DNA of 64,000 nt from Capra hircus (GCF_001704415.2 NC_030820.1:1240001-1304000), one strand, 5' to 3'; positions 11,067-23,789 are shown, counted from the stretch's first letter. Notes: a model not told the origin generated them from the sequence alone. A program made the numbers and translations.

Positions 11067-12561
11067 TTAATCCAATTAATTTCTTCATTTGCCCTCCCTC
11101 TGATTAACTTGTTCAAGCACATATAAGGTAAAGAACTTGGCTTCTTTGTTTCAATTGGGTTTGGGATGTTAGCATATTAATGGCCAATAGTTTTCAGAGA
11201 GTGGGTCTTTCAGGTACTAAAAAAGTGAAGGGTCCACTCTATTTTTCATTGAAGAAAGAACTCCAATAGCTATCTCCAAATTTCTGAACAATGATTTCAT
11301 ATCACCACCATCTGATATACATGATTTCTGACCAAGTATACCAACTCTCCTCAATTTTTAAATTTCTAGTAGTATTAGAATTCACATATTTTTAAATATT
11401 CAATTTTTAGAACTGTTACCTATGTTAGATCGTGTTTTGATCTTTAAGGTTGTTTTTAAACTTCTTCACTTTTCAGAGCCATATATTGTCAAACTAAAGT
11501 TTACATTATGTAAATTTCCATGCTTAAAACATTTTGTCCCACTACCAGTCAAAATTTCTTATTTTCCTTCTGCAGAATTAAGGAGAATTCCATATTATTA
11601 ATTTTTAAAACAGCATATAAATTCTAATATAGGATCTTGAGATTTTGACTGAAATCCTCTTTTGAGGTAAAATTTGGTTTTACCTTGTATGATATTCATA
11701 TGATATTATTAGTGTCCTTGTTCTAAATATAGATAAACCTCATGTAGAAATCATCTTTCAGAGATCTTTGGGTAAATGTGAACACCTACAATATAGATAT
11801 TCAAACTTCCAAAAGCCAATCATGAATATTATAAAATTTTAATAACATCATAGAATCCAGCTAAGTGTTAAAATCAGTATCTAGAAAATGAGTTAGATTT
11901 TATAGTTTACAAGCAGTTCCAGAACAAGTAGAAATATTTTCTATAGAAACATTATTTCATACAAGGTGTATTTGATGGAAAAAGAAAAGTTTTTCTATTC
12001 ACATGAGCCTTTAAAATGCTAGGCACAAAGAAAGTTTGGCACCTACTGCAGTGTTTCAAATATAGGAAAAAAGACTTACAGAGACACTCTCACTAAGGTT
12101 AAGATCAATCCTCCCCCCCAGTCATGACCACACTACTTATTTCCTTGGAACATTTTAAGAACTTATCTCCTTGGAGTATTTCCTGAGAAATGCCAGTCTA
12201 AATTCAAAGGAGAATTTCAATATTTCAAATGTTTTCTTTTGAGCATTCAAAGGAAGTGTAAAAATTAAATATACAGTATAAAAACCAATCTATTTAGCAG
12301 TGCATTATTAATTATTATGTCTATTTCCCTGCTCATTATTGCCCCTTTGTTGACTATCAAGACACCCAGAAGGAAAAATAAAATTGGATCACTAAGAGAA
12401 ATACACACATGAAATAAGTAGATTTTTAATTACAATGGTCATTTTCTAGGGTTTTGGATAGGCTTGGCAGTACATCAAGTAGTGACCATGGTTTAAATTA
12501 TTATTTTTCCTTGAGGAATCTACCCTTATGACTCAAAACAAGATTGTTTCAGGACTGAACT
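11067..12561 (+). other. Intron, no recognised feature
   Basis: AT-rich sequence with no open reading frame of note and no repeat that I can place. It includes a short C8 run near 12112-12119. Confidence 0.55.
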
Positions 12562-12834
12562 GGAGAAGGCAATGGCAACCCGCTCTAGTACTCTAGCCTG
12601 GAAAATCCCATGGACTGAAGAGCCTGGTAGGCTGCAGTCCATGGGGTCACTAAGAGATGGACACGGAGTGACTTCACTTTCACTTTTAACTTTCATGCAC
12701 TGGAGAAGGAAATGGCAACCCACTTCACTGTTCTTGCCTGGAGAATCCCGGGGACGGGGGAGCCTGGTGGGCTGCCATCTATTGGGTTGTGTAGAGTCGG
12801 ACACGACTGAATCGACTTAGCAGCAGCAGCAGCA
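12562..12834 (+). mobile_element. BOV-A2 dimeric SINE
   Basis: Two halves in sense: GGAGAAGGCAATGGCAACCC to GACTTCACTTTCACTTTTAA, then GGAGAAGGAAATGGCAACCC to CACGACTGAATCGACTTAGC with an (AGC)5 tail. Confidence 0.93.
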
Positions 12835-12917
12835 GGACTGAACAGTGTCCATTCATTTCAACCTAAAATTTTTCAGCTTTAAGTAAATCTTTCCATACTC
12901 CAAACAGTTTGGGAGAT

Positions 12918-13740
12918 GTTGTTGTTCAGTTGCTAAGTAATATCTGACTTTTTGAGATCCCATGGGCTGCAGCACCCGAGACTTCCTTGTCCTTCGCTAT
13001 CACCCTGAGTTTGCTCAAACTCATCTCCATTGAATCGGTGATGCCATCCAACCTGTCGCCCCCCTTCTCCTCCTGCTCTCAATCTTTCCCAGCATCAGAG
13101 TCCTTTTCAGTGAGTCAGCTCTTTGCTCAGTTGTCCAAAGTACTGGAGCTTCAGCTTCAGCATCAGTACTTTCAATTAATATTCAGGGTTTATTTCCTTT
13201 AGGATTGACTGGTTGGATCTCCTTGTTGTCCAAGGGACCCTTGAGTCTTCACCAGCGCCACAATTCAATAGCATCAATTTTTTGTGCTCAACTTTCTTTA
13301 TGGTCCAGCTCTCCATCCATACAGGACTACTGGAAGAACCATAGCTTTGACTATACGGACCTTTGTCGGCAACATGATGTCTCTGCTTTTTAATACATTG
13401 TCTATATTTATCATAATTTTACTTCCAAGGAGCAAACATCTTTTCATTTCATGGCTGCAGTCACTGTCCACAGTGATTTTGAAACCCAAGAAAATAAAAT
13501 CTGTCACTGTTTCCACTTTACCCCCATCTATTTGCCATAAAGTGATGGGGCCAGATGCCATGATCTTTATTTTTGGAATGTTGAATTTCAAGCCAGCTTT
13601 TTCACTGTCCTCTTTCACCCTCATCAAGAGGCTCTTTAGTTCCTCTTCACTTTCTACCGTTAGAGTGGTATCCTCTGCATATCTGAGGTTATTGATATTT
13701 CTCCCAGTAATCTTGATTCCACCTTGTGGGAGAAAATGGC
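12918..13740 (-). mobile_element. BovB LINE, 3' part, older copy
   Basis: The minus strand encodes the end of the BovB polyprotein: NINNLRYAEDTTLTVESEEE (the reverse-transcriptase motif reads YAED instead of YADD), GPITLWQIDGGKVETVTDFI, IMLPTKVRIVKAMVLPVVLY. The open part covers 13298-13762; beyond this, towards 12918, the 3' end is present with deletions (TTGTTCAGTTGCTAAGT at the tail). Confidence 0.9.
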
Positions 13741-14710
13741 TCCATATACTCAGGAAAAGCAAAGTGATGTTATCTCTGAATAATTAGCATTTTTTTTATT
13801 CCACTTAGGAAATAAAGCATTACATTGGAGGTTTTAGCTATCAGTCTAATGAATTAAACTATCTGATTATTCAACTCTCGAGGTGTATGTTCTTGACTGC
13901 AGAAAAGCTCTAAAAATATACCTATACCCTTTAAAGTAGTTTCAGTCTTGTCAGAATCAGTCATTCCAACCTTGGTTGGTTGTCAGTCACTGCCAACCCT
14001 GGCTTACTGTCACTCTCTCTCTTCATCTCTTCTACTCATTTAGTCCTTGGATATGCAACCTTTCATAATTTATTTTTTCTTTAAAGAGCACATATGTCAA
14101 TTGAAAAAATGCACAAGATGGAAGTTGTGAATTTTTATTGGGAGCAAAATCAGGACGATAGCCTGGGAAACAACATTTCAGATAGCTCTGAGAAATTGCT
14201 CCAAAGAGAGAGGGAAGACAGTATTATTTATGACTTTATTGAAGATGTATGTGTGGTCAGAGGCTTATGGAGGCTTTGACAGAGGCTTGCTGCTAGTCAC
14301 AAGGAGCTCATGTCACTGTTAGACATTTTAATGGTGTTCTAGGGATGAGAAGATGCAACAGTTGGGCTCATAAGATCTTCTCCTGAAGATATCTAACTAT
14401 CTGAAAACCAGTTCTGCCAGTTTTTTTTTCCCAGAGCATAGAGTCGTCTCCACCCTGAACTCCTTTCAGTGTGTATTGAAGGTCTACAGTGACTAGTGAC
14501 CTAATTCTTAATAGAGGCAGGTGGCAAGTGCCAATTTTTAGTTAGAACACAGACCAATGAAAGTTGGATGATAGAATGTAAAGAGTTGAGCTTAGCAAAT
14601 AAACAGACCAAGTTTAATTTTGTGTTTAAGTAAATGAACTGTTCTAAACTTTTAACTTCTTCATTTAGAAAATGAAAGGAAGTTGAAACAGCCATTATGA
14701 TTTGGGCGAT
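13741..14710 (+). other. Intron, no recognised feature
   Basis: No exon-like or recent repeat sequence is seen. A T-rich run lies near 14418-14430. Confidence 0.55.
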
Positions 14711-14932
14711 AAGTGTGTACATGTGTGCCAAGTCGCTTCAGTCACATCTGACTCTTCATGACCTGATGGACCAAGGCTTACCTGTCCATCCCATGGGATT
14801 CTCCAACCAACATTACTGGAGTGGGTGGCCATGCCCTCCTCCAGGGGATCCTCCTAATCCAGGGATGGAACCCATGCTTCTCATGTCTCCTACACTGGTG
14901 GGTGGGTTCTTTACCACTGGTGCCACCTGATT
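14711..14932 (-). mobile_element. Bov-tA type SINE, diverged
   Basis: Inverse SINE order: AAGTCGCTTCAGTCACATCT, CCATGGGATTCTCCAACCA, TACTGGAGTGGGTGGCCATG, GGGATGGAACCCATGCTTCT and TTTACCACTGGTGCCACCTG. More substitutions than most copies here. Confidence 0.85.
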
Positions 14933-17061
14933 ACATAAAAGGAAACTATTACTCAGTGGTTTAAACATTAAGGAATTTATTACCTCATACAACAAGAAAT
15001 CCAGAAGCAGAGTGATTGAGGGTTGATTAAATCAGGAATTGTTGGTGTAAGAGACCCAGATGCTTTCCATCTTTTCGTTCCTCTTACAGTTTCAAGATGG
15101 CTGTGCACCCGGGGCATCGCCTCCTAAGAAATAAGCTCCATGTGTGGCCTAGGGACATCTCTGTCTTGTGGCCCTTTGTGTGAGTGAGGTTCCCCACACC
15201 CCACCCAGTAGACTTTCCTTTATTCCCTACTGGATGTAGGGCAGAGTTACACCGTATAGCAATGACATACAAATAGCATTAGCAGGGGCTGCAGAATGGC
15301 TATGATTGGCTGAGAAGAATTAAGATTTACCCCAGACCTGGGAAGGAGACCCTAAAGCTTATCAGAACCTAAACAGATTATTCTGTTGCCAAGGAAAGAG
15401 AGAAAGAAATGACAACCAGAAGTGTGATAGTGGGGTGAGAGTTTAAATTCTCTGACACATAAGAATGTTCTCCTTTCTTTATACAATACTTACCTCCCTG
15501 CCTAAACGGTAAGGGTAAGGAATATGTCCTGTGTCATTTTTGTATCCTAAGCCACCAATATTTGCCTCCCATGGAGAATGTTTGAGAATATGCATAGACC
15601 CTAGTGGTGAGGCTCCTATAATCAATAAGGAATATGCTTAAAGTTGTTTTCCCACTTGCCTAAGCCATCCCATGGCAATTGGATCTATTTCAAAAGAGCT
15701 TCATGATGATAAACCATAATGGAAAAGAATGTAATAAAGTATATAAATACACATTGTGTGTGTGTGTGTGTGTGTGTGTGTATAACTGAATTACTTTGCT
15801 GTACCATTAACATGGCATGATAAATCAACTATACTTCAATTTCAGTATAAGTTGGCAGATAGATAATATGGAAGAGAGAGATCACATCAAACCAATAGTC
15901 CTAGAGATGGTCAGGATGAACAACACTTCCTGTGTATTTTGAATATTTTCCTCAAGTGTAGCTGTTGGTTTCACAGAATTTAAAGCAAGGAGAAATGGTC
16001 CCATCTCCATTTTTTGAAGGAGACAGTGTTTATTGAAGAAAGCCACTGAATTAACAAATGCATCACATTCTATAACCTTCTTTCCCTGAGGCTGAAGAAA
16101 AGACAATAAATAATAGTAAATATAAATATAGGCAATCAATCATCAAAGTCCACAAGATGAGAAATTTCTCAGAAGACTGTGTTAATGGAGGAATTGTTAT
16201 TTTCAATTTTTGGTCTCTTCCATCTATGGATGCCTTGGATAATCTGAGAGAAAGCTCAAGTGAATGGAACCAGCTGCCCCAAATTAATGCAGTCAAGTGA
16301 GAAGTTGCAGAGCTATGTCTCCGGGTGGTATTATGAATTAATCTGAGATAGAGTTTCAGCTCCAAAGTTCAATCATGGGCTTGGAATGTACTCCAAAATA
16401 TGTTCACAGCCAGGCAGAGATGATGTCAGATACTAGTTTCAGAAACAACAAAGGTTGAGTGACTCATGACATATCATTAATCCTAACCCACAGCAATCCC
16501 CTGGACCCAGAAGGTCAATTTATTGGATCTAATCAAATGAAAATATAATGAGTGGATGGAATATAATAATGAGGAGTTACAAATTTTAGAGAAGAACAAT
16601 AAACCAGCTTTGAGGCTTTAAGCAGAAATGGAGTAGGGGAGAATATCAGTAATGATTCATATATTTGGAAAAAAGCTCCATAAATGAAGGAAAAGATGGA
16701 GAACCAAATATGCATTCCAAGCAATAAGACAACTATGGATAAATGTATGCTTTTTAATGCTTCCTTTGAGAAGTTTCCATTACAAATACAAATTGTTCAT
16801 TTTGAGAATGAACCAAATTACCTTAGAGAAATTTTGGGAGTCTTAGATATTGAACAGTAAACACCACACAGACACACACACTCACACACAAACGAACACA
16901 TATACACTCTCCCCCTTCCCTTTCTTTGTTTTGATTTGTTTTACTTTTCAGAATCTTTCTGTCTCACAAACTCAACTCCATGCCTTACCATGTCTTTCAA
17001 AATATTAACTGGTCAACATTCAAAAAGTATATCAAATCCCTTCTATTTGAATGATAAAAAA
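14933..17061 (+). other. Intron, mostly unclassified, with two dinucleotide repeats
   Basis: Contains (TG)14 at about 15755-15782 and a CA-rich tract at about 16859-16912. Several short minus-strand reading frames occur but lack any recognisable domain or splice context. Confidence 0.55.
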
Positions 17062-18172
17062 TATATAGGACATTTCACCCCAAAACAATGAATTTCACCT
17101 TTTTCTCAAGCACACACAGAACCTTCTCCAGGATAGATCACATCCTGGGCCATAAATCTAGCCTTGGTAAATTCAAAAAAATCGAAATCATTCCAAGCAT
17201 CTTTTCTGACCATAATGCAGTAAGATTAGATCTCAATTACAGGAGAAAAACTATTAAAAATCCCAACATATTCAGGCTAAACAACACGTGCTGAATAACC
17301 AACAAATCACAGAACAAATAAAAAAAGAAATCAAAATATGCATAGAAATGAGTGAAAATGAAAACACAACAACCTAAAACCTGTGGGACCCTATAAAAGC
17401 AGTGCTAAGGGGAAAGTTCATAGCAATACAGGCATACCTCAAGAAACAAGAAAAAAGTCAAATAAATAACCTAACTCTACACCTAAAGCAACTAGAAAAG
17501 GAAGAAATGAAGAACCCCAGGCTTAGCAGAAGGAAAGAAATCTTTAAAAATAGGGCAGAAATAAATGCAAAAGAAACAAAAGAGACCATAGCAAAAATCA
17601 ACAAAGCCAAAAGCTGATTCATTGAGAAGATAAATAAAATTGGCAAACCATTAGCCAGACTCATCAAGAAACAAAGGGAGAAAAATCAAATCAATAAAAT
17701 TAGAAATGAAAATGGAGAGATCACAACAGACAACACAGAAATACAAAGGATCATAAAAGACTACTATCAGCAATTATATGCCAATAAAATAGACAACGTG
17801 GAAGAAATGGACAAATTCTTAGAAAAGTACACCTTTCCAAAACTGAACCGGGGGAAATAGAAAATTTCAACAGACCCATCACAAACACGGAAATTGAAAC
17901 TGTAATCAGAAATCTTCCAGCAAACAAAAGCGTAGGTCTAGACAGCTTCACAGCTGAAGTCTACCAAAAATTTAGAGAAGAGCTAACACCTATCCTACTC
18001 AAACTCTTCCAGAAAATTAAAGAGGAAGGTAAACTTCCAAACTCATTCTATGAGGCCACCATCACCCTAATACCAAAACCTGACAAAGATGCCACAAAAA
18101 CAAAAAAATCTACAGACCAATATCACTGATGAACATAGATGCAAAAGTCCTTAACAAAATTCTAACAATCAG

Positions 18173-18288
18173 TGAAGTCGCTCAGTCGTGTCCAACTCTT
18201 TGCGACACGTGGACGGTAGCCCACCAAGCGCCTCCGTCCATGGAATTCTCCAGGCAAGAATACTGGAGTGGGTTGCCATTTCCCTCTC
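18173..18288 (-). mobile_element. BOV-A2/Bov-tA SINE monomer nested in the L1
   Basis: Short inverse SINE (TCGCTCAGTCGTGTCCAACT to TGGGTTGCCATTTCCCTCTC) between two CAATCAG copies at 18166-18172 and 18289-18295. Across the insertion the L1 reading resumes (AACAATCAG / AATCCAATAAC), so this is a target-site duplication and dates the SINE after the L1. Confidence 0.92.
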
Positions 18289-18475
18289 CAATCAGAATCC
18301 AATAACACATTGAAAAGATCATACACCGTGACCAAGTGGGCTTTATCCCAGGGATGCAAGGATTCTTCAATATCTGCAAATCAATCAATGTAACACACCA
18401 CATTGACAATAAAAGACATATGATTATCTCAATAGATGCAGAGAAAGCCTTTGACAAAATTCAAAATCCATTTAT

Positions 18476-18478
<3 letters not shown>

Positions 18479-18506
<28 letters not shown>
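18479..18506 (+). repeat. A28 homopolymer inside L1 coding sequence
   Basis: Twenty-eight consecutive A residues lie between TTTATGGT and CCCTCCCAAAAGC, in the middle of the reverse-transcriptase region. L1 copies normally have a short A run here. Confidence 0.95.
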
Positions 18507-18508
<2 letters not shown>

Positions 18509-20815
18509 CTCCCAAAAGCAGGAATAGAAGGAACATGCCTCAACATAATTAAAGCTATATATGACAAACCCACAGCAAACATTATCCTCAATGGTGAAAA
18601 ATTGAAAGCATTTCCCCTAAAGTCAGAAACAAGACAAGGGTGCCCACTTTCACCACTACTATTCAACATAGTTTTGGAAGTTTTGGCCACAGCATTCAGA
18701 GCAGAAAAAGAAATAAAAGGAATCCAAATTGGAAAAGAAGAAGTAAAACTCTCACTGTTTGCAGATGCCATGATCCTCTACATAGAAAACCCTAAAGACC
18801 CCACCAGAAAATTACTAGAGCTAATCAATGAATATTGTAAAGTTGTGGGATATAAAATCAACACACAGAAATCCTCTGCATTCCTATACACTAACAATGA
18901 GAAAATAGAAAGAGAAATTAAGGAAACAATCCCATTCACCATTGCAACGAAAAGAATAAAATAGTTAGGAATATATCTACCTAAAGAAACTAAAGACCTA
19001 TATATAGAAAACTATAAAACACTGATGAAAGAAATCAAAGAGGACACTAATAGATGGAGAAATATACCATGTTCATGGATCGGAAGAATCAATATAGTAA
19101 AATTGAGTATACTACCCAATGCAATCTATAGATTCAGTCCAATCCCTATGAAGCTACCAATGGTATTTTTCAGAGAACTAGAACATATAATTTCACAATT
19201 TGTATGGAAATACAAAAAACCTCGAATAGCCAAAGCAATCTTGAGAAAGAAGAATGGAACTGGAGGACTCTACCTGCCTGACTTCAGGCTCTACTACAAA
19301 GCCACAGTCATCAAGACAGTAAGATACTGGCACAAAGACAGAAATATAGATCAATGGAACAAAATAGAAAGCCCAGAGATAAACCACGCACCTATGGACA
19401 CCTTATCTTTGACAAAGGAGGCAAGAATATACAATGGAGAAAAGATAATCTCTTTAACAAGTGGTGCTGGGAAAACTGGTCAACCACTTGTAAAAGAATG
19501 AAACTAGATCACTTTCTAACACCATACACAAAAATAAACTCAAAATGGATTAAAGATCTAAACATAAGACCAGAAACTATAAAACTCCTAGAGGAGAACA
19601 TAGGCAAAACACTCTCCAACATAAATCACAGCAGGATCCTCTATAACCCACCTCCCAGAATATTGGAAATAAAAGGAAAAATAAACAAATGGGACCTAAT
19701 TAAAATTAAAAGCTTCTGCACAACAAAAGAAACTATAAGCAAGGTGAAAAGTCAGTCTTCAGAATGGGAGAAAATAATAGCAAATGAAGCAACTGACAAA
19801 CAACTAATCTCAAAAATATACAAGCAATTCCTGCAGCTCAATTCCAGAAAAATAAACGACCCAATCAAAAAATGCGCCAAAGAACTAGACAGACATTTCT
19901 CCAAAGAAGACATACAGATGGCTAACAAACACATGAAAAGATGCTCAATATCACTCATTATCAGAGAAATACAAATCAAAACCACAATGAGGTACCATTT
20001 CATGCCAGTCAGAATGGCTGCTATCCAAAAGTCTACAAGCAATAAATGCTGGAGAGGGTGTGGAGGAAAGGGAACTCTCTTACACTGTTGGTGGGAATGC
20101 AAACTAGTACAGCCACTAGGGAGAACAGTGTGGAGATTCCTTAAAAAACTGGAAATCGAACTGCCTTATGACCCAGCAATCCCACTGCTGGCCACGCACA
20201 CCAAGGAAACCAGAATTGAAAGAGACACGTGTACCCCAATGTTCATCGCAGCACTGTTTATAATAGCCAGGACATGGAAGCAACCTAGATGTCCATCAGC
20301 AGATGAATGGATAAGAAAGCTGTGGTACATATACACAATGGAGTATTACTCAGCCATTAAAAAGAATATATTTGAATCAGTTCTAATGAGATGGATGAAA
20401 CTGGAGCCGATTATACAGAGTGAAGTAAGCCAGAAAGAAAAACACCAATACAGTATACTAACACATATATATGGAATTTAAAAAGACGGTAATTATAACC
20501 CTGTATGCGAGACAGCAAAAGAGACAGATGTATAGAACAGTCTTTTGGACTCTGTGGGAGAAGGCGAGGGTGGGATGATTTTGGAGAATGGCATTGAAAC
20601 ATGTATAATATCATATAAGAAACGAATCACCAGTCTAGGTTCGATGCAGGATACAGGATGCTTGCGGCTGGTGCACTGGGATGACCCAGAGGGGTGTTAT
20701 GGGGAGGGAGGTGGGAGGGGGGTTCAGGATTGGGAACACGTGTACACTCGTGGCAGATTCATGTTGATGTATAGCAAAAGCAATACTATATTGTAAAGTA
20801 AAGGAAAAAAAAGAG

Positions 20816-21445
20816 AGAGAGAATGTGTCTAAGATATGGTAACTTTTTCAAATTATGAATGAACTGCACATGATAAGGCACAAGTAATACTTAATTGAAA
20901 ATCTAATGAGTATAGTGTTCATTGTTAAGGAGATAATAACTCAGGTAATTAAAATGCTTAATATCCATTTAAAAAATATATGCAGCAAGCAAATTTAAAA
21001 AAAAAAAAACTGTTTTGGAAACATTTTGAATCTTTTATGACAAACTCTCTGCTGTCGGTTAAGTAAGATATACCTTCAGTGTGAAACTATGCAACTCAGG
21101 TTGGAATTTGAGCCCACAGTCTTTTAACTGAGATCACACACCTGGTCTCAAGACTTAATGAAGTTCTGGTTCTTGATGTCTCATTGTAGAAAGAATTCAG
21201 TGAGAGACAAAGTGATAGGTAAGAAGTGGACTTATTTAGAGAGAATTACACTCCACAGACAGAGTGTAGACCATCTCAGAAGGCAAGAGCAGCCCTAAAA
21301 TGTAGTGTGGTTAATTTTTGTGGGCTGGGTAATTTCATGGGCTAATGAGTGGTAAGATTATTCCAACTATTTGGGAGAAAGGGCAGAGATTTCCAGAAAT
21401 TGAGCCACTGCCCAACTTTTTGATGGTCAACCCTGGATTTTATCA
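20816..21445 (+). other. Intron, no recognised feature
   Basis: AT-rich with an A-run near 20998-21010. No repeat or coding sequence recognised. Confidence 0.5.
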
Positions 21446-22545
21446 TGCAAAGTGCCAGGTTGGATGAAACACAAGCTGGAATCAAGATTGTGAAGAGAAA
21501 TAACAACCTCAAATATGCAGATGACAACATGCCTATGGCAGAAAGGGAAAAGGAACTAAAGAGCCTCTTAATGAAAGTGAAAGAAGAGAGTGAAAAAGCT
21601 GGCTTAAAAATTAACATTCAAGAAAAGAAGATCATGGTCCCATAACTTCATGGCAAATAGATGGGGGAAAAATGGAAACAATGGAAACAGTGAGAGACTT
21701 TATTTTCTTTGGCCCCCAAACTACTGTGGATGGTTACTGCAGCCATGAAATGAAAAGACACTTGCTCCTTGGAAGAAAAGCTATGGCAAACCTAGAGACA
21801 TGGACTTCCCTGGTGGTCCAATGGTTAAGAATTGGCCTGCCAATGCAGGGGAAATGGGTTTGATCCTTGGTCCAGAAGGATCCCACATGCTATGGAGCAA
21901 CTAAGCCCTAACCACTGAACTCATTCTCTAGAGCCTGTGCCCTGCAACAAGACAACCAATGAGAAGGCTCTGCACCACAACTAGAGAGTAGGCCCCACCA
22001 CCACCACAACTAAAGAATGACAACACACAGCATCAAAGACCTGTGCAGCCAAAAATAAATAAATAATGTAAAAAAAAAAAAAAGGCAGAGACATAACTTT
22101 GCTGACAAAGGTCTGTATAGTTCAAGCTATGGTTTTTCTAGTAGTCATGTAAGGATGTAAGAGTTGGGCCATAAAGAAGGCTGAATGCCGAAGAATTGAT
22201 GCTTTCAAACTATGGTGTTGGAGAAGACTCTTGAGAGTCCCTTGGACTGCAAGGAGATCCTAAAGAAAATCAATCTTGGATATTCACTGGAAGGACTGAT
22301 GCTGAAACTCCAATACTTTGGCTGCCTGATATAAGGAGCTGAATCATTGGAAAAGACCCTGATGCTGGGAAAGATTGAAGACAGGATGAGAAGGTGACCA
22401 CAGAGGACAAGATGGTTGGGTGGCATCACCAGCTCAAAGGACATGAGTTTGAGCAAATTCCAGGAGATGGTGAAGGACAGAGAAACCTGGTGTGCTGCAG
22501 TCCATGGGGTCACAAATAGTTGGACATGACTGAGTGACTGAACAT
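21446..22545 (+). mobile_element. BovB LINE 3' part, interrupted by a CHR SINE
   Basis: Left piece 21446-21800 reads the BovB frame (LDETQAGIKIVKRNNNLKYA, then KELKSLLMKVKEESEKAGLK and CSHEMKRHLLLGRKAMANLE). The frame resumes as DNA similarity after 22085 and runs to GACATGACTGAGTGACTGAA near 22545. The reverse-transcriptase box reads YADDN. Two frameshifts and the insertion disable it. Confidence 0.9.
21804..22084 (+). mobile_element. CHR-type (tRNA-Glu-derived) SINE inside BovB
   Basis: Has the cetartiodactyl CHR layout: GACTTCCCTGGTGGTCCAAT, GGTTAAGAATTGGCCTGCCA, TTTGATCCTTGGTCCAGAAG, an ACAACTAGAGAGTAGGCCC-like body, CAGCCAAAAATAAATAAATA and an A-rich tail. AGAGACAT occurs directly before (about 21794-21801) and after (about 22087-22095) the insert, but about 20 bases of expected BovB sequence are absent at the left junction. 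Confidence 0.85.
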
Positions 22546-23547
22546 CTACTTGGAGCTGTCATGGTGCCTGTGGGTGTGTCATTTAACATGCTGATGTGTT
22601 ACAATGAGTGTATTCTGAGGTTTGAGGTATAGTGGAAGTGGACTTGTCTACCATTTTGGATGTGAACTGGTTCTAATCAGTTTATGTCATGTCCTTGGGC
22701 TATGTCACTCTTCTAAAGGTTGTTTCCCACCAACAACTTCCTTACCAAAGTTAGTAACACTTAACAAAATATTAATGAAATTGCACATTATGTAACAGTA
22801 TTGGATATAGTCAGTAATATACTTAAAGAATATCCTAGGTAGTACACAAGAAAATCTGCTCTACTGTTGAATAGCTGTGCAATTGTCTGCAGGAGCTAGC
22901 ATTTTTAATGAGTCAACCTGATTAATTATTTGAATTCTTCACTTTAGCTAAAGTAGCCCTGCTTAAGTTTAACATGTAAATGAACATCAGTTCTCCTTCA
23001 CTCCCACTTTCCCTTTTTTGTTTAGGCAGAAAGCCTTTATCACAACAAACTTTGAAGCTATTATAAATAGCAAATAAATTATCTAGCATCAGAAACTTTC
23101 TAGGTTATTTTGTCAGCATTTCTGCTTTTGCAAATATTGTGTATTTAAAATGCCTTATTTTTTCCAGTAAAGAAAAGTGATTTTGCAAACCTACTTAATC
23201 AGCCTTTCCAGGCATAAGGGCTCTATAGAACTGAAAAATGTCACCCTATTGCTATGCTGATACTGGATGTTGTGAGATGCATATAAAACTAAAATTAAGT
23301 CAATAGGTTTAATCCCATTTTCTCTGTCCTGTGTGTCTCCACTGAGCAGATCTTGTCCATTTCAAAATCATTTTGACAGTTTTCATTGATATATCAGTTT
23401 TAAATTACTGCTGAAAAAATGGAGGCATATAGAAGATAACTCACAGGAAATCTTAAATGTGGAAAGCCAAAAACTTCCATTTGTGTGCTGATGGTAGTGG
23501 GCTTGCCTCAAAACTTATTTATTATTAATCTTTAAAAAATTTTTATC
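22546..23547 (+). other. Intron, no recognised feature
   Basis: AT-rich sequence. No coding or young repeat sequence recognised. Confidence 0.5.
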
Positions 23548-23690
23548 AAAGAAATTTCCTGGTAATCCAATTGTTAGGACCTGGAGCTGTAACTGCCATG
23601 AACCGAGTTCAAGGCCTGGTCAGGGAACCAAGATTCTGCAATCTGCAAGGTGCAATCATAAATAAATAAATAATTTATCAAGAAATTACA
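23548..23690 (+). mobile_element. CHR-type SINE, short and diverged
   Basis: AATTTCCTGGTAATCCAATT, a head-like GAACCGAGTTCAAGGCCTGG and a CATAAATAAATAAATAA tail fit a CHR SINE with an internal deletion. Confidence 0.65.
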
Positions 23691-23789
23691 ACCTTCCATT
23701 GACTTCTTAAGTGAAACAGAAATAGTTGGGCTTCTGCTCCTGCCCACAGATTTCTCAAGTGCTTGTGACTACAATTCATATCACTTTAC

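Larger units (their letters stand above)
17088..20481 (+). pseudogene. L1 ORF2 (endonuclease/reverse transcriptase), broken
   Basis: Reading-frame pieces follow the ORF2 order: end of endonuclease at 17088-17294 (FSDHNAVRLDLNYRRK), linker at 17402-17617, reverse transcriptase N-part near 17880-18470, catalytic part at 18602-18964 (GCPLSPLLFNIVLEVLATAF), and C-terminal part at 19025-19501 and 19354-20481, which ends in the cysteine-rich CWRGCGGKGTLLHCWWECK and the IYTMEYYSAIKKN end. The catalytic box reads FADAM, so the second aspartate of the usual FADD is Ala. A TAG at 18962-18964 replaces a Tyr-like codon, and there are further frameshifts and the SINE insertion. An active protein would nick DNA and reverse-transcribe L1 RNA; this one cannot. 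Confidence 0.9.
17062..20815 (+). mobile_element. L1 LINE, 5'-truncated, 3' 3.75 kb of the element
   Basis: Starts inside the ORF2 endonuclease (IDHILGHKSSLGKFKKIE) and continues through reverse transcriptase, C-terminal region and 3'UTR to an A-rich tail near 20800-20815. It is interrupted by a SINE at 18173-18288 and carries an internal A28 run at 18479-18506. It is in sense orientation to PLCB1. The 5' truncation within ORF2 and frequent stops show it is dead. Confidence 0.95.

Noticed and set aside
19354..20481. 375-residue open frame, the longest in the window
   Set aside because: It is the C-terminal part of L1 ORF2 and its 3' region, not a host gene.
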